Positions 31,942 to 42,106 of a stretch of 64,000 nucleotides of DNA are shown one piece after another (the first letter of the stretch is position 1; the number at the start of each line of letters is the position of its first letter). Both the position numbers and the translations under genes were made by a program. The notes under the pieces were generated by a model. It was not told the origin of the DNA and did not search any database. It saw only the letters and a list, made by a program, of their open reading frames with translations. Origin of the DNA: Geodermatophilus siccatus (GTDB lineage Bacteria > Actinomycetota > Actinomycetes > Mycobacteriales > Geodermatophilaceae); NCBI RefSeq assembly GCF_900103785.1, contig NZ_FNHE01000005.1:124001-188000 (forward strand), in the 5' to 3' direction.

Positions 31942-33063
31942 TCAGGGCCCGGCCGCCCGCCGCGAGCTCCAGGTCAGCAGCCGCTCCAGCGGGCCGCGGC
32001 CCAGCGGCCACCGCCACGCCGACGCCAGCACCAGGGCGGTGAGGGTGAACCGCGCCCACAGGCCCCAGTCGTCGGAGGAGTCGGCCTCCAGCAGCCAGAT
32101 GGCCGCGATCTGCGCGGTGTAGACCGACAGCGCCAGCGCACCCACCGAGGCCAGCGGGTACGCCAGCCGCGGCAGCAGGTCGGCGACCACCAGGCACACC
32201 CCGATGACGGCGACCGCGACCCCGCCGGAGCCGACCACCTCGAACGTCGTCGACGTGTGCGGCTGGGCGCCGGCGAACCAGGCCGGGTCCCACGGGCCCG
32301 AGGCGCCGAAGCCGGCCTCGATCCCGTCCAGGTCCTGCCCCGGCGCGAGCTGCCGGGTGCTCATCCAGCCGCCGAGGTAGCCCAGCACCGCGGCGCCGGT
32401 CCCGCCGGCGACCAGAGCGGCGCGGACCCGGGGCGCCCCCAGGTCCGACCGGCCGACCGCGAGCCCGACCAGCACGAAGGCCAGCCAGACCGCCGCCGGG
32501 TAGTAGCCGGTGAACAGCAGGAACGTGAAGGCGTCACCCTCCTCGTCCAGCCCGGTGGCGTACTGCCCGACCGCGAGGGTGAGCGGCGGCGCGGCCAGGG
32601 CGACGACGCCGGCCGCGAACAGCAGGCGCGCGGGCGGCCAGCGCAGGAAGGGCAGCGCGAGGACGAAGAGCACCGCGTAGACGCCCAGGATGATCGCCAC
32701 GAAGGTGTCGAGCAGCTCCAGGACGCCGCCGATCGCGAACACCCAGGCGGCGCGGACCAGGACGCGGGTGCGGACCCGGGCGAGCTCCTGCCCGGTGGCC
32801 GGCGTGCGGCCGCCGGAGATCAGCGCGATGGAGACGCCGGCCAGCGTGGCGAACAGGATCGACGAGCGGCCGTCGACCACCGCCCGCCAGGTGGCCGGGT
32901 CCCAGCTCAGCTCGCCGGTCGCGCCCAGGTGGGCGCCGAACATGCCGAGGACGGCGAGCCCGCGGGCGACGTCGACGCCGCCGATCCGCCGTCCCGACGC
33001 GGTCTCCCGCGCCGGGACGGCGATGGCGCGGGCGCCCTCGACGTCGTCCCGCTGCGCCGTCAT
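31942..33063 (-). CDS. multi-pass membrane protein, DUF418/heparan-glucosaminide acetyltransferase-like
   Basis: 373 aa with about ten hydrophobic segments. Opening [21 protein letters not shown] fits the R-x-x-x-x-D-x-x-R-G-x-A signature of DUF418/DUF1624 membrane acyltransferase-like proteins. A conserved-looking [12 protein letters not shown] follows, and late segments contain [13 protein letters not shown] at 33063 lies 4 nt after the pdxS stop, so it is probably co-transcribed with pdxS and pdxT. In mycobacteria the gene at this place is an acyl-CoA thioesterase, so this is a lineage-specific replacement. Substrate unknown. Confidence 0.8.
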   Translation of the reverse strand: MTAQRDDVEGARAIAVPARETASGRRIGGVDVARGLAVLGMFGAHLGATGELSWDPATWRAVVDGRSSILFATLAGVSIALISGGRTPATGQELARVRTRVLVRAAWVFAIGGVLELLDTFVAIILGVYAVLFVLALPFLRWPPARLLFAAGVVALAAPPLTLAVGQYATGLDEEGDAFTFLLFTGYYPAAVWLAFVLVGLAVGRSDLGAPRVRAALVAGGTGAAVLGYLGGWMSTRQLAPGQDLDGIEAGFGASGPWDPAWFAGAQPHTSTTFEVVGSGGVAVAVIGVCLVVADLLPRLAYPLASVGALALSVYTAQIAAIWLLEADSSDDWGLWARFTLTALVLASAWRWPLGRGPLERLLTWSSRRAAGP

Positions 33064-33067
33064 GGGG

Positions 33068-33991
33068 TCACCAGCCGCGGGTGGCGTACCGCTCGCTCTC
33101 CGGCAGCGTGGCGACATTGATGCCCACCATCGGCTCGCCGAGCCCGCGCGAGACCTTGGCGATCACATCGGGGTCGTCGTGGAAGGTGGTCGCCTGCACG
33201 ATGGCCGCGGCCCGCTGCGCCGGGTCGCCGGACTTGAAGATGCCCGAGCCGACGAAGACGCCCTCGGCGCCCAGCTGCATCATCATCGCGGCGTCCGCCG
33301 GGGTGGCGATGCCGCCCGCGGTGAAGAGCACGACCGGCAGCTTGCCCAGCCGGGCCACCTCGGCGACCAGGTCGTACGGGGCCCGCAGCTCCTTGGCGGC
33401 GACGAACAGCTCGGTCGCGTCGAGGGTGCCCAGCCGCCGGATGCCGGCGCGGATGGCCCGCATGTGCCGCACGGCCTCGACCACGTTGCCGGTGCCGGCC
33501 TCGCCCTTGGAGCGGATCATGGCCGCGCCCTCGGCGATCCGCCGCAGCGCCTCGCCCAGGTCGGTGGCGCCGCAGACGAACGGCACGGTGAACCCGCTCT
33601 TGGCGATGTGGTGCGCCTCGTCGGCCGGGGTGAGCACCTCGGACTCGTCGATGTAGTCGACCCCGAGGCTCTGCAGCACCTGCGCCTCGACGAAGTGGCC
33701 GATGCGGGCCTTGGCCATGACCGGGATGGAGACCGCGTCGACGATGCCCTGGACCATGTCCGGGTCGCTCATCCGCGCGATGCCGCCCTGGGCGCGGATG
33801 TCGGCGGGCACCCGCTCGAGGGCCATGACGGCGACCGCGCCGGCGTCCTCGGCGATCCGGGCCTGCTCGGGGGTGACGACGTCCATGATGACGCCGCCCT
33901 TCAGCTGCTCGGCCATGCCGCGCTTGACGGCCTCGGTGCCGGTGGTGCCGGTGCCGGTGGTGCCGGGAACGGTCGTGCTGTGCTCTGCCAC
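33068..33991 (-). CDS. pdxS: pyridoxal 5'-phosphate synthase lyase subunit
   Basis: Builds PLP from ribose 5-phosphate, glyceraldehyde 3-phosphate and ammonia. 307 aa from GTG 33991. It shows [26 protein letters not shown], the catalytic lysine region [10 protein letters not shown] (Lys94), [16 protein letters not shown] and the closing [13 protein letters not shown] Thr/Gly-rich N-terminal stretch (about 6-19) precedes the barrel. Partner of pdxT two genes downstream. Confidence 0.97.
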   Translation of the reverse strand: MAEHSTTVPGTTGTGTTGTEAVKRGMAEQLKGGVIMDVVTPEQARIAEDAGAVAVMALERVPADIRAQGGIARMSDPDMVQGIVDAVSIPVMAKARIGHFVEAQVLQSLGVDYIDESEVLTPADEAHHIAKSGFTVPFVCGATDLGEALRRIAEGAAMIRSKGEAGTGNVVEAVRHMRAIRAGIRRLGTLDATELFVAAKELRAPYDLVAEVARLGKLPVVLFTAGGIATPADAAMMMQLGAEGVFVGSGIFKSGDPAQRAAAIVQATTFHDDPDVIAKVSRGLGEPMVGINVATLPESERYATRGW

Positions 33992-34032
33992 GGAACTGCC
34001 TCGGTCTCGGACGTCGGGAGGGGCCCTCGATG

Positions 34033-34581
34033 CTACGGGCGCGCGCGGCCGCCCCCGGCGGCGCTGCCGGTGACCTCGCGCAGGTCGTCCTCGATGTCGA
34101 AGAACCGCGGCAGGGGCCGGGAGGCGTGCAGCCGCAGCAGGCTGGGCAGCCGGCGGGTGCGCAGCGCGGCGGTGTCGCGGACGGCGTCGTTGTAGAAGCG
34201 CCGGGCCAGCCCCAGCCGGGTCGCCGTCGCGTCCAGGTCAGCCCGCAGCGCGGCCGGCACGCCGGGCAGGTCGGCGGGCAGCTCGCGCAGCTCGCGGCCC
34301 AGGGCGTTCTCCGCGAGCTCGCGGTCGCCGGTCCGGGGCGCGCGGACCTCGCGGACGCACGCCGCCAGCCGGGCGGCCCGCTCCTCCCCCACCGCGCCCG
34401 CGTGGTGGCAGGCGAGCTCGGCGGCCAGGGCGGCACGCCGCGTGAGCTGGCAGTCCAGGGCCGTCCAGGCCCGGTCGACCCGGGCCTCCAGCCGGCGCAG
34501 CCGGGTCAGCGTCCACGCCACCCAGGCGGCCAGCAGCAGGACGACGACGACGGCGAGCAGCAGCCAGACGTCGGGGGTCAC
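34033..34581 (-). CDS. LemA-like membrane protein
   Basis: 182 aa from GTG 34581. One N-terminal membrane segment (about 5-25), then a helical domain. The LemA-type spacing includes [26 protein letters not shown] near the membrane and [23 protein letters not shown] later. Function unknown; LemA proteins are membrane-anchored helical bundles. It follows pimA after 11 bp, the place held in mycobacteria by a conserved membrane protein. Confidence 0.7.
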   Translation of the reverse strand: MTPDVWLLLAVVVVLLLAAWVAWTLTRLRRLEARVDRAWTALDCQLTRRAALAAELACHHAGAVGEERAARLAACVREVRAPRTGDRELAENALGRELRELPADLPGVPAALRADLDATATRLGLARRFYNDAVRDTAALRTRRLPSLLRLHASRPLPRFFDIEDDLREVTGSAAGGGRARP

Positions 34582-34592
34582 GACGGGTCAGG

Positions 34593-35810
34593 CTAGCGCT
34601 GCACCCACCGCCGCAGGGCCGATCGAGCCGGTGCGTCCCCCGCGGACCGCGCGAGGTCGGCCAGCCGGTCGTCGTCGGACGCGGTGACCGCGCCGCTGCC
34701 GGGCAGCGCGACGGTCTCGTAGACGGCGAGCACCCGGCGGGCCACCACCGACCAGTCGTACTCCGCGGCCACCCGGCGGCCGGTCCCGGACAGCCGCGCC
34801 CGGCGCCCGGCGTCGGCCAGCAGGTCCGAGAGGGCGCGGGCGAGGTCGCGGGCGTCGCCGCGGCGCACCAGGACACCGGCGGCGCCGTCCTCGAGCACCG
34901 CGGCGAAGGCGTCCAGGTCACTGGCGACGACCGGTGCCCCGGCCGCCAGCGCCTCGATGAGCACGATGCCGAAGGACTCCCCCAGCAGGTTCGGCGCGCA
35001 GTACACGTCGACCGACCGCAGGAACGCCCCCTTCTCCGCCTCGGTGAGCTCGCCGAGCAGCGAGACGTGCGGTGCGAGGTCCTCACCGAGCAGGTCCCGG
35101 ACGGCGTCGGGGTCGCCGCGGCCGGCGATGAGCAGCTGGGCGCCGGGGTGCCGGCGGACGACGGTGCGCATGGCCTCCAGCAGGACCGGCAGGCCCTTGC
35201 GCGGCTCGTCGTAGCGGCCCAGGAAGCCGATGGTCGGCCCGTCGACGCCGCGGGTGTGGCCCGGCAGCGGGGGCCCCTCGGCGAACGCGCGGACGTGCAC
35301 GCCGTTGGGGATGATCACCGCGTCGCCGCCGAGGTGCTCGACCTGCACGCGGCGGGCGAAGTCCGACACCGCGATCCGCCCGGAGATCTTCTCCAGCCAC
35401 GGCCGGACGACCGGGCCCCAGGCGGCCAGCATCCTCGACCGGACCGTGGCGGCGTGGAAGGTGGCCACGATCGGGCCCTCGGCCATCATGCAGACCAGCA
35501 GGCCCACCGACGGCGGCGCGGGGTCGTGCACGTGGACGACGTCGAAGTGGCCCTCGCGCAGCCAGCGGCGCACCCGGGTGGCGCTGACCGGGCCGAACTG
35601 CACGCTGGCCATCGAGCCGTTGTACGGGATGGGCACGGCGCGCCCGGCCCACGTCGCGTACTCGTCGGGCAGCGACTCCTCGCGCTCGGCAGGAGCGAGC
35701 ACCTCGACGTGGTGGCCCAGCCCGCGCAGCGTCTCGGCCAGGTCGCGCACGTGGTACTGCACCCCGCCGGGGACGTCCCACTGGTAGGGGCAGACCAGCC
35801 CGATGCGCAT
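34593..35810 (-). CDS. pimA: phosphatidylinositol alpha-mannosyltransferase
   Basis: First mannosylation of phosphatidylinositol in PIM synthesis, GDP-mannose dependent, at the inner face of the membrane. 405 aa GT4 enzyme: MRIGLVCPYQWDVPGGVQYHV at the start, HVHDPAPPS near 100, then the GT-B C-terminal domain with GRYDEPRKGLPVLLEA and the ESFGIVLIEALAAG donor-binding region. ATG at 35810 shares a base with the acyltransferase stop (TGATG). Part of thrS-HIT-pgsA-acyltransferase-pimA as in mycobacteria. Confidence 0.94.
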   Translation of the reverse strand: MRIGLVCPYQWDVPGGVQYHVRDLAETLRGLGHHVEVLAPAEREESLPDEYATWAGRAVPIPYNGSMASVQFGPVSATRVRRWLREGHFDVVHVHDPAPPSVGLLVCMMAEGPIVATFHAATVRSRMLAAWGPVVRPWLEKISGRIAVSDFARRVQVEHLGGDAVIIPNGVHVRAFAEGPPLPGHTRGVDGPTIGFLGRYDEPRKGLPVLLEAMRTVVRRHPGAQLLIAGRGDPDAVRDLLGEDLAPHVSLLGELTEAEKGAFLRSVDVYCAPNLLGESFGIVLIEALAAGAPVVASDLDAFAAVLEDGAAGVLVRRGDARDLARALSDLLADAGRRARLSGTGRRVAAEYDWSVVARRVLAVYETVALPGSGAVTASDDDRLADLARSAGDAPARSALRRWVQR

Positions 35811-36871
35811 CAGGGGCTCTCCACCTCGGTCCGGCTCGGCGAGCTCGCCGGAGCACGTCCCGCCGGCGGGTCGGGCGGGACGTCGTCCCAGATCCGGCCG
35901 AGCACGTGCCAGTCCTCGGGGCGCTCGGCGAGGCCGGCGGTGAACGCGTCGGCCACGCCCTGCATCGCGGCGGGGACCCGGTCGCGGAGCCGGCCGGGCC
36001 CGTCGACCGGCACCTCGGGCCGGACCTCGAAGGCCCAGCCGCGGTCGGTGAACCGGCAGATCGCGGGGTGCAGGGCGGCGCCGGTCCGGGCCGCCAGCAG
36101 CGCGGGCCCACCGGGCATGGTCGCGCGGCGGCCGAAGAACTCCACCGGCACGCCGCCGGCGCCCAGGTCGCGGTCGACCAGCAGACACACCCAGCCGCCG
36201 CCGTCCAGCCACTCGCGCAGCACCGCCGAGCTCGGCCGCGGCCCCCCGGTGAGCGGCACCACCCGCATGCCCAGGGTCTCGCGGAACGCCAGGAACCGCC
36301 GGTAGAGCGACTCCGGTCGCAGCCGCTCGGCCACCGTCATGAAGGGGCCGTCCAGGAAGTCCACCAGCCACACGCCGGCGGCGTCCCAGTTGCCGCTGTG
36401 CGGCAGAGCGAAGACCACGCCGCGGCCGTCGGCCCGGGCCCGCTCCATGTGCTCGACGCCGGAGCTCACGGTGTCGGCCACGATCCGCTCCCGGGACAGC
36501 CGCGGCAGCCGGAACGCCTCCTGCCAGTAGCGGGCGTAGGAGCGCATCCCCCGCGTGGTCAGCTCGTCCAGCGCGGCCTCGTCGAGCCGGCCGCCGGTCG
36601 CGACGCGGAGGTTGGCGCGCAGCTGGCGCACCCCGCGGCCCCCTCGCGCGGCGGCCCATCGGCCGGCGGCGTCGAAGGCGCCGCGCGCCACCGGCTCGGG
36701 CAGCGCCCGGACCGCGCGCCAGCCGGCGGCGTGGCCGAGGTCGGTCAGCTGCGCCGTGGCCCGGGCGCGCAGCCCCGCCCGGCCGGGGACCAGCCGGAGC
36801 CCGGCCGCCGTCTGCGGCCCCGTCCCCGTCGACCCCGCCGTCGCGGCGTCCGCCCCGGGCGCGTCGGTCAC
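35810..36871 (-). CDS. phosphatidylinositol mannoside acyltransferase (LpxL/HtrB-type)
   Basis: Probably acylates PIM, the role of the mycobacterial homologue between pgsA1 and pimA. 353 aa from GTG 36871, overlapping the pgsA stop as GTGA. The HX4D active-site motif HSGNWD is at 158-163. VCLLVDRDLGAGGVPVEFFGR and PGGPALLAARTGA are further family blocks. No obvious membrane span; likely peripheral. Confidence 0.9.
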   Translation of the reverse strand: MTDAPGADAATAGSTGTGPQTAAGLRLVPGRAGLRARATAQLTDLGHAAGWRAVRALPEPVARGAFDAAGRWAAARGGRGVRQLRANLRVATGGRLDEAALDELTTRGMRSYARYWQEAFRLPRLSRERIVADTVSSGVEHMERARADGRGVVFALPHSGNWDAAGVWLVDFLDGPFMTVAERLRPESLYRRFLAFRETLGMRVVPLTGGPRPSSAVLREWLDGGGWVCLLVDRDLGAGGVPVEFFGRRATMPGGPALLAARTGAALHPAICRFTDRGWAFEVRPEVPVDGPGRLRDRVPAAMQGVADAFTAGLAERPEDWHVLGRIWDDVPPDPPAGRAPASSPSRTEVESP

Positions 36872-37536
36872 GGCCGGGAGGGTGGGGTCGACGGCAGGGT
36901 GGGCGGCGCGGACGGCGGCGGGGTCGGCAGGGCCCGGCCGCGGGCCTGGCGGTGGACCTCGGCGAACCGCTGCGCCACGGTGACCGCGCTGCCCACGGTC
37001 AGCACCCACAGGGCCACGTGCAGCGCGTACGGGATGCCCAGGCCCAGGAAGCCGGTGCCCACCAGCACGAGGATCAGCCGCTCGGTGCGCTCCACGACCC
37101 CGACGTCGCAGGTCAGCCCCATGCCCTCGGCGCGGGCCTTGACGTAGGAGGTGAGCACGCCGAGCACCAGGCACAGCAGCGCCAGCAGCACGATGAGCCG
37201 GTTGTCGCCGGCCCCGGAGAACCACCAGACCAGCGCGCCGAAGATCGCGGCGTCGGCCGCGCGGTCGCCGGTGGAGTCCAGCACCGCGCCGAACACCGAG
37301 CCGCCGCCACGGGCCCGCGCGAGCGCGCCGTCGAGCATGTCGAGCAGCACGAAGACGGTGACGGTGAACGCGCCCCAGAACAGGTGTCCGGTCGCGATCA
37401 GCCCGACCGCGCCCGCGATCGCCCCGAGCGTGCCGACGAGCGTGACCGTGTCCGGGGTGACCCCGGCCCGGGCCAGCCGGGCCACGACCGGTGCCCAGAA
37501 CCGGCCCACCGCCGCGCGGGCGTTGACGCCGAGCAC
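36868..37536 (-). CDS. pgsA: phosphatidylinositol phosphate synthase (CDP-alcohol phosphotransferase)
   Basis: Joins CDP-diacylglycerol and inositol 3-phosphate in the membrane, the route used in actinobacteria. 222 aa, about six membrane segments. The family motif D-x2-D-G-x2-A-R-x8-G-x3-D-x3-D is intact (Asp66, Asp69, Asp87, Asp91 in DMLDGALARAR...GAVLDSTGD). GTG at 37536 is just after the HIT gene stop. A Pro-rich tail of about 20 residues ends the protein. Confidence 0.94.
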   Translation of the reverse strand: MLGVNARAAVGRFWAPVVARLARAGVTPDTVTLVGTLGAIAGAVGLIATGHLFWGAFTVTVFVLLDMLDGALARARGGGSVFGAVLDSTGDRAADAAIFGALVWWFSGAGDNRLIVLLALLCLVLGVLTSYVKARAEGMGLTCDVGVVERTERLILVLVGTGFLGLGIPYALHVALWVLTVGSAVTVAQRFAEVHRQARGRALPTPPPSAPPTLPSTPPSRP

Positions 37537-37537
37537 C

Positions 37538-38116
37538 TCAGACCCCCGGGGTGGGCCGGCCGTCCGGCCAGTGCTGTGCGAGCAGCGCCCGGGTCTCGCG
37601 CAGCACCTGCGGCAGCACGCGGGTCAGGCCGATGACCGGCATGAAGTTGGTGTCCCCGCCCCAGCGCGGCACGGCGTGCTGGTGCAGGTGGTCGGCGATC
37701 CCGGCGCCGGCGACCGAACCCTGGTTCATCCCGATGTTGAAGCCGTGCGCCCCGGACACCGCGCGCACCACCCGCATGGCCGTCTGGGTGAACTCGCCCA
37801 GCTCGGCGACCTCGGCGGGCGTGAGGTCGGTGTAGTCGGGCACGTGCCGGTACGGCACCAGCATCAGGTGGCCGGCGTTGTACGGGTACAGGTTGAGGAC
37901 GGCGAAGACGGTCTCGCCGCGCGCGACGACCAGCCCCTCCTCGTCGTCCATCTGCGGGATGAGGCAGAACGGGCAGTCGTGGGCGCCCGTGGGCTTGCCC
38001 TCCCCGCGGATGTAGGCCATCCGGTACGGCGTCCACAGGTGCTCGAAGACCGCCGTCGGACCGTCGTCGTCGCTGGAGACGGCGACCTGGAAGGTCTCCT
38101 CCGAGTCGGTGGTCAT
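37538..38116 (-). CDS. HIT-family hydrolase/phosphorylase (AP4A phosphorylase-like)
   Basis: 192 aa from ATG 38116, overlapping the thrS stop as ATGA. The histidine triad HLHQHAV is at 143-149; [17 protein letters not shown] and FNIGMNQG precede it, and CPFC at 48-51 could bind zinc. The mycobacterial gene at this place codes for a diadenosine tetraphosphate phosphorylase. I infer a similar nucleotide role, linked functionally to tRNA synthetase by-products. Confidence 0.92.
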   Translation of the reverse strand: MTTDSEETFQVAVSSDDDGPTAVFEHLWTPYRMAYIRGEGKPTGAHDCPFCLIPQMDDEEGLVVARGETVFAVLNLYPYNAGHLMLVPYRHVPDYTDLTPAEVAELGEFTQTAMRVVRAVSGAHGFNIGMNQGSVAGAGIADHLHQHAVPRWGGDTNFMPVIGLTRVLPQVLRETRALLAQHWPDGRPTPGV

Positions 38117-40140
38117 CCGGCCACCAGCGCCTCGGCGGTCGGGTCGGTGTTGGCCCGGCCGGCGACCCACTCAGCGATCGCGGCGACCGCCTTCTCGACG
38201 GGGACGCCGTTGTGCTGGCTGCCGTCGCGGAAGCGGAAGGAGACCGCGCCGGCCTCGGCGTCGGTCGCCCCGGCGATGAGCACGAAGGGCACCTTCTGCT
38301 TGCTGGCGGTGCGGATCTTCTTCTGCATCCGGTCGTCGGAGTCGTCGATCTCCACCCGGATGCCGCGTGCGCGCAGCTGCAGCGCCACGTCGCGCAGGTG
38401 GGGCACCTGCTCGTCGGTGACCGGGATGCCGGTCACCTGCACCGGCGCCAGCCACGCGGGGAAGGCGCCGGCGTAGTGCTCGGTGAGCACGCCGAAGAAC
38501 CGCTCGATCGAGCCGAACTTCGCCGAGTGGATCATCACCGGCTGCTGCCGGGAGCCGTCGGCGGTCGTGTACTCGAGGCCGAAGCGGGCCGGCTGGTTGA
38601 AGTCGTACTGGATGGTCGACATCTGCCAGGTCCGGCCGATGGCGTCGCGCGCCTGCACGGAGATCTTCGGGCCGTAGAACGCCGCGCCGCCCGGGTCGGG
38701 CACCAGCTCCAGCCCGGTCTCCCGCGCCGCCTCCTCGAGCACCGCGGTGGCCACCGCCCACTCCTCGTCCGAGCCGATGAACTTCTCGGAGTCCCCGCGG
38801 GTGGACAGCTCCAGGTAGTAGTCGGTCAGCCCGAAGTCGTCGAGCAGGCCCAGCACGAACGCCAGCAGGTGCCGGATCTCGCCGGGCGCCTGCTCCGGGG
38901 TCACGTAGCTGTGCGAGTCGTCCTGGGTCAGCCCGCGCACCCGGGTCAGGCCGTGCACGACACCGGACTTCTCGTAGCGGTAGACCGAGCCGAACTCGAA
39001 GAAGCGCAGCGGCAGCTCGCGGTAGGACCGCCCGCGCGACCTGAAGACCAGGTTGTGCATCGGGCAGTTCATGGCCTTGAGGTAGTACTCGCTGTTCTCC
39101 AGCTCCATCGGCGGGAACATGGTGTCGGCGTAGTACGGCAGGTGCCCGGAGGTCTCGAACAGCCCGCGCTTGCTGATGTGCGGGGTGCCGACGTAGTCGA
39201 AGCCCTCCTCGATGTGCCGCCGGCGGACGTAGTCCTCCATCTCCCGCTTGACCACGCCGCCCTTGGGGTGGAAGACGGCCAGGCCGGAGCCGATCTCGTC
39301 GGGGAAGCTGAACAGGTCCAGCTCCACGCCCAGGCGCCGGTGGTCGCGGCGCTCGGCCTCGGCGAGCTGCTCGAGGTAGGCCTTGTGCGCCTCCCTGCTC
39401 TCCCAGGCGGTGCCGTAGACGCGCTGCAGCTGCGGGTTCTTCTCGCTGCCGCGCCAGTAGGCGGCCGCCGACCGGGTGAGGGAGAAGGCGGGGATGCTGG
39501 AGGTGCGCGGCAGGTGCGGACCGCGGCACAGGTCGGTCCACACCAGGTCGCCGGTGCGGGCGTCCCGGTTGTCGTACATGGTCAGCTGCGCGCCGCCGAC
39601 CTCGACGTCGGCACCGTCATCCGAGGACGCGGCCTCGCCACCCTTGAGGCCGATCAGCTCGAGCTTGAACGGCTCGTGCGCGAGCTCGGCCTGCGCGTCG
39701 GCGTCGCTGATCTCGCGGCGGGAGAAGTACTGACCGGCCTTGACGATCTCCTGCATCCGCTTCTCGAGGGCCTTGAGGTCCTCGGGCGTGAAGGGCCGCT
39801 TGGGGGCGAAGTCGTAGTAGAAGCCGTTCTCCACCGGCGGGCCGATGCCCAGCCGGGTGCCCGGGAAGAGGTCCTGCACGGCCTGGGCCAGCACGTGCGC
39901 GGTCGAGTGCCGGATCACCGCGCGACCCTCGGGGCTGGCGGCGGGCACCGGCTCGACCTCGGCGTCGGCCTCGGGGGCCCAGGCGAGGTCCCTGAGGTCA
40001 CCGGTCGCCAGGTCCCGGACGACGACCGCGCCGTCGGGGCCCTTGAGCGGGGTCCCGGCCGCCTTGAGCGCGTCCTGGGCCGTCGTCCCGGCCGGCACCC
40101 GGATCGGGGCGGGAGCGGCGAGGGTGGGCGCGGCTGACAC
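38113..40140 (-). CDS. thrS: threonyl-tRNA synthetase
   Basis: Class II synthetase for tRNA-Thr. 675 aa from GTG 40140, with AGGAG upstream: N-terminal TGS domain, editing domain with HSTAH (His78, His82) and DLCRGPHLP, catalytic core with [30 protein letters not shown] and TQDDSHSYV, and a C-terminal anticodon domain. The zinc ligands of the core appear intact. First gene of the thrS-HIT-pgsA-acyltransferase-pimA run. Confidence 0.98.
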   Translation of the reverse strand: MSAAPTLAAPAPIRVPAGTTAQDALKAAGTPLKGPDGAVVVRDLATGDLRDLAWAPEADAEVEPVPAASPEGRAVIRHSTAHVLAQAVQDLFPGTRLGIGPPVENGFYYDFAPKRPFTPEDLKALEKRMQEIVKAGQYFSRREISDADAQAELAHEPFKLELIGLKGGEAASSDDGADVEVGGAQLTMYDNRDARTGDLVWTDLCRGPHLPRTSSIPAFSLTRSAAAYWRGSEKNPQLQRVYGTAWESREAHKAYLEQLAEAERRDHRRLGVELDLFSFPDEIGSGLAVFHPKGGVVKREMEDYVRRRHIEEGFDYVGTPHISKRGLFETSGHLPYYADTMFPPMELENSEYYLKAMNCPMHNLVFRSRGRSYRELPLRFFEFGSVYRYEKSGVVHGLTRVRGLTQDDSHSYVTPEQAPGEIRHLLAFVLGLLDDFGLTDYYLELSTRGDSEKFIGSDEEWAVATAVLEEAARETGLELVPDPGGAAFYGPKISVQARDAIGRTWQMSTIQYDFNQPARFGLEYTTADGSRQQPVMIHSAKFGSIERFFGVLTEHYAGAFPAWLAPVQVTGIPVTDEQVPHLRDVALQLRARGIRVEIDDSDDRMQKKIRTASKQKVPFVLIAGATDAEAGAVSFRFRDGSQHNGVPVEKAVAAIAEWVAGRANTDPTAEALVAG

Positions 40141-40222
40141 GGGAGCTCCTGCGGGGTCGGTGAACGGGCATCTCCGAGCCTAGTGCGCGGCGCACGTCAC
40201 CCCGGGACGACGCCCGGCCGGC

Positions 40223-40777
40223 TCAGCCGGGCAGCACCTCGACGCGGTCGCCGACCCGCACCGTCCCCGGCCGCCGGACCTCGGCGTACACGCCCAGGCA
40301 GTGCTTGGGGGTGCGGGTGACCGCGATCTCGACCTCACCGACGCGCACGGTGCGCCCGACCCACGACCGCTCGTCCTCGTCCTCGGGCAGGTCGAGCAGC
40401 AGGTTGGCGCGCGGGTCGTCGGCCGAGCAGCCCTCCGGGACGTCGCCGGCGGCGGCGCGCGCGATCGCCCGGCGGCTGACCAGGTGCACCGCCGCGGCGT
40501 CCACCTGCGGCTGCCCGGACCGCTGCAGGCGCACCGGCCGGCCCAGCACCTCGGTCAGCGTGATCGTGTCGGCCTCGTCGTCCCCGGTGGCGACGACCTC
40601 GCCCATCTCGGGGGTGCTCTTGACCGTGACCCGCTCCCCCGTCGTGACGTCGACGACGGACCACGCGCGGTCGCCGACCAGGCCCGCCGGCCCCACCTCG
40701 GCCTCCCGGACGGTGCGCCCGGCGAGGCTCTTCACCGGGTAGACGCTCACCTGCACGACGCTGCCAGCACCGGTCAC
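40223..40777 (-). CDS. MOSC-domain protein
   Basis: 184 aa from GTG 40777, overlapping the HNH gene stop as GTGA. It has the N-terminal MOSC beta-barrel-like opening (VSVYPVKSLAGRTVREAEVGPAGLVGDRAW) and the MOSC domain with RANLLLDLP and the conserved cysteine in TPKHCLGVYAEV. MOSC proteins often handle molybdenum cofactor or N-hydroxylated substrates. No partner gene here indicates a pathway. A GCCCGGC/GCCGGGC hairpin overlaps its stop. Confidence 0.88.
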   Translation of the reverse strand: MTGAGSVVQVSVYPVKSLAGRTVREAEVGPAGLVGDRAWSVVDVTTGERVTVKSTPEMGEVVATGDDEADTITLTEVLGRPVRLQRSGQPQVDAAAVHLVSRRAIARAAAGDVPEGCSADDPRANLLLDLPEDEDERSWVGRTVRVGEVEIAVTRTPKHCLGVYAEVRRPGTVRVGDRVEVLPG

Positions 40778-41220
40778 GAGGCGACCGTACGTCCTCCCCC
40801 CGCGGAGGGCGGCCGCCGGCGCAGCCGGCGCCGCTGCGCGTCGAGGTAGGGCCGCGCCCTGCGCTGGCCGCCCTCGCGGTCGATGGCCGCCTGCAGCGCG
40901 TCCAGCGCCCGGGCCAGCCGGTCGGCGTCGGGCTGCCAGCCGCGGCGCTCGCACTCCTCCAGCCAGTCGACCGGCGCCCGGTGGCCGCGCTCGGCGTTGC
41001 AGCGGCGGCACGCGGCGACCTCGTTGGCCAGCCACGACGGGCCGCCCTTGAGCCGGGGGACGACGTGCTCGGTGGTCGGCGGGACGAGGCCGCCGAGGAC
41101 CCGGCCGCACCAGATGCAGGTGTCGCCGTCCCGCTCGAGGACCTCGGTCATCCGTTCGGCGCGCCCGGGCTGGCGCGGTCGGACCGGCACGGGCGGGGCG
41201 GGCGGCCGACGGCGGGACAC
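40774..41220 (-). CDS. HNH endonuclease-domain protein
   Basis: 148 aa from GTG 41220 (start uncertain; an ATG lies 23 codons inside). HNH fold with paired cysteines CIWC (35-38) and CRRC (71-74), the His in TEHVVPR (52) and the Asn in LANEV (66). A Pro/Arg-rich N-terminus and Arg-rich C-terminus flank it. Such stand-alone HNH proteins are common in actinobacteria and their targets are mostly unknown. No methylase lies nearby, so this is not obviously restriction-modification. Confidence 0.85.
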   Translation of the reverse strand: MSRRRPPAPPVPVRPRQPGRAERMTEVLERDGDTCIWCGRVLGGLVPPTTEHVVPRLKGGPSWLANEVAACRRCNAERGHRAPVDWLEECERRGWQPDADRLARALDALQAAIDREGGQRRARPYLDAQRRRLRRRPPSAGGGRTVAS

Positions 41221-41411
41221 CGGACCGATGGTCCTCCTCGGTGCGCCCGCGTGCCGGGACGGCGTAAGCCGCGGGACCGCTGGATCGTGCCAGGACGGCG
41301 CGCTGCCCACCGATGAGAAACCGGGTGGGCCAGGGTCTCCTCGACGACACCGACCAGCGGCCCCCGCGGCGACCGCCGCAGCCGGGCCGCAGCACACACG
41401 GAGGAGCAAGC

Positions 41412-41957
41412 ATGGGCGCGATCAGGGTGCACGAGTTCACCACCGTCGACGGGGTCGTCGACGCACCGATGTGGACCGTGGACTACGGGTTCCCCGACGA
41501 CCTGGCCGCCTCGATCGGGGCGCTCACCGCCCCGGCGAAGGGCATCCTGCTGGGCCGCACCACCTTCGAGATGTTCGCGCCGGCCTGGTCCACGCGGACC
41601 GCCGAGGACGACGAGGGCGCGCCGTTCTTCAACGACACCCCCAAGTACGTCGTCTCCTCGACCCTCACCGACGCGGCGTCGGTGTGGCGCAACTCCACCG
41701 CGATCGGCGGATACGACGCCGGGCGGATCCGGGAGCTCAAGGAGCAGGGCGACCTCTACGTCAGCGGCAGCGCGACCCTCGTGCGGGCCCTGCTGGCCGA
41801 CGGCCTGGTCGACGAGCTGCACCTGTACGTCTACCCGCTCGCCGTCGGCAGCGGCGCCCGGCTCTTCCCCGAGGGCAGCGCGCAGGAGCTGTCGCTGCTC
41901 GCCGTGGAGCGCCTGAGCAACGGGGTGGCCCACCTGACCTACGGCCCGGCCGCCTGA
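41412..41957 (+). CDS. dihydrofolate reductase-fold protein (RibD C-terminal-like)
   Basis: 181 aa from ATG 41412, with GGAGGAG upstream. It has ILLGRTTFEMFAPAWS, PKYVVSSTLTDA, DLYVSGSATLVRALLADGLVDELHLYVYPLAVGSGARLF and the closing segment typical of the DHFR-like reductases related to the RibD C-terminal domain. Probably an NADPH-dependent reductase; folate or flavin activity cannot be told from sequence. It is followed by a strong hairpin shared with the tRNA-Val gene on the other strand. Confidence 0.9.
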   Translation: MGAIRVHEFTTVDGVVDAPMWTVDYGFPDDLAASIGALTAPAKGILLGRTTFEMFAPAWSTRTAEDDEGAPFFNDTPKYVVSSTLTDAASVWRNSTAIGGYDAGRIRELKEQGDLYVSGSATLVRALLADGLVDELHLYVYPLAVGSGARLFPEGSAQELSLLAVERLSNGVAHLTYGPAA

Positions 41958-41968
41958 CCCCGAGGACG

Positions 41969-42005
41969 ACGAGAGGCCCGGGTCCGACGGACCCGGGCCT
42001 CTCGT
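41969..42005. terminator. perfect hairpin, bidirectional terminator
   Basis: Arms CGAGAGGCCCGGGTCCG (41970-41986) and its complement (41988-42004) around a single central base, with one more A-T pair outside. It lies 11 bp after the DHFR-like stop and 4 bp from the 3' end of the minus-strand tRNA-Val, so it can serve both. The same hairpin follows the other tRNA-Val at 45088-45122. Confidence 0.85.
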
Positions 42006-42009
42006 GCTG

Positions 42010-42081
42010 TGGGCGATACTGGGTTCGAACCAGTGACCTCTTCGGTGTGAACGAAGCGCTCTACCACTGAGCCAATCGCCC
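42010..42081 (-). tRNA. tRNA-Val (anticodon CAC)
   Basis: 72 nt including discriminator A. Acceptor stem GGGCGAT/ATCGCCC, D arm GCTC-AGTGGTA-GAGC, anticodon stem CTTCG/CGAAG with loop TTCACAC (anticodon CAC, reads GUG), and T arm ACTGG-TTCGAAC-CCAGT. No encoded CCA. Differs from the Val-GAC gene at 45011 only in the anticodon arm. Confidence 0.97.
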
Positions 42082-42106
42082 CTGCGGCAGCCATTCTGCC
42101 AGACGC

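Noticed and set aside
40774..41220. Restriction-modification system suggested by the HNH gene
   Set aside because: No DNA methyltransferase or specificity gene nearby; its partner is a MOSC protein.
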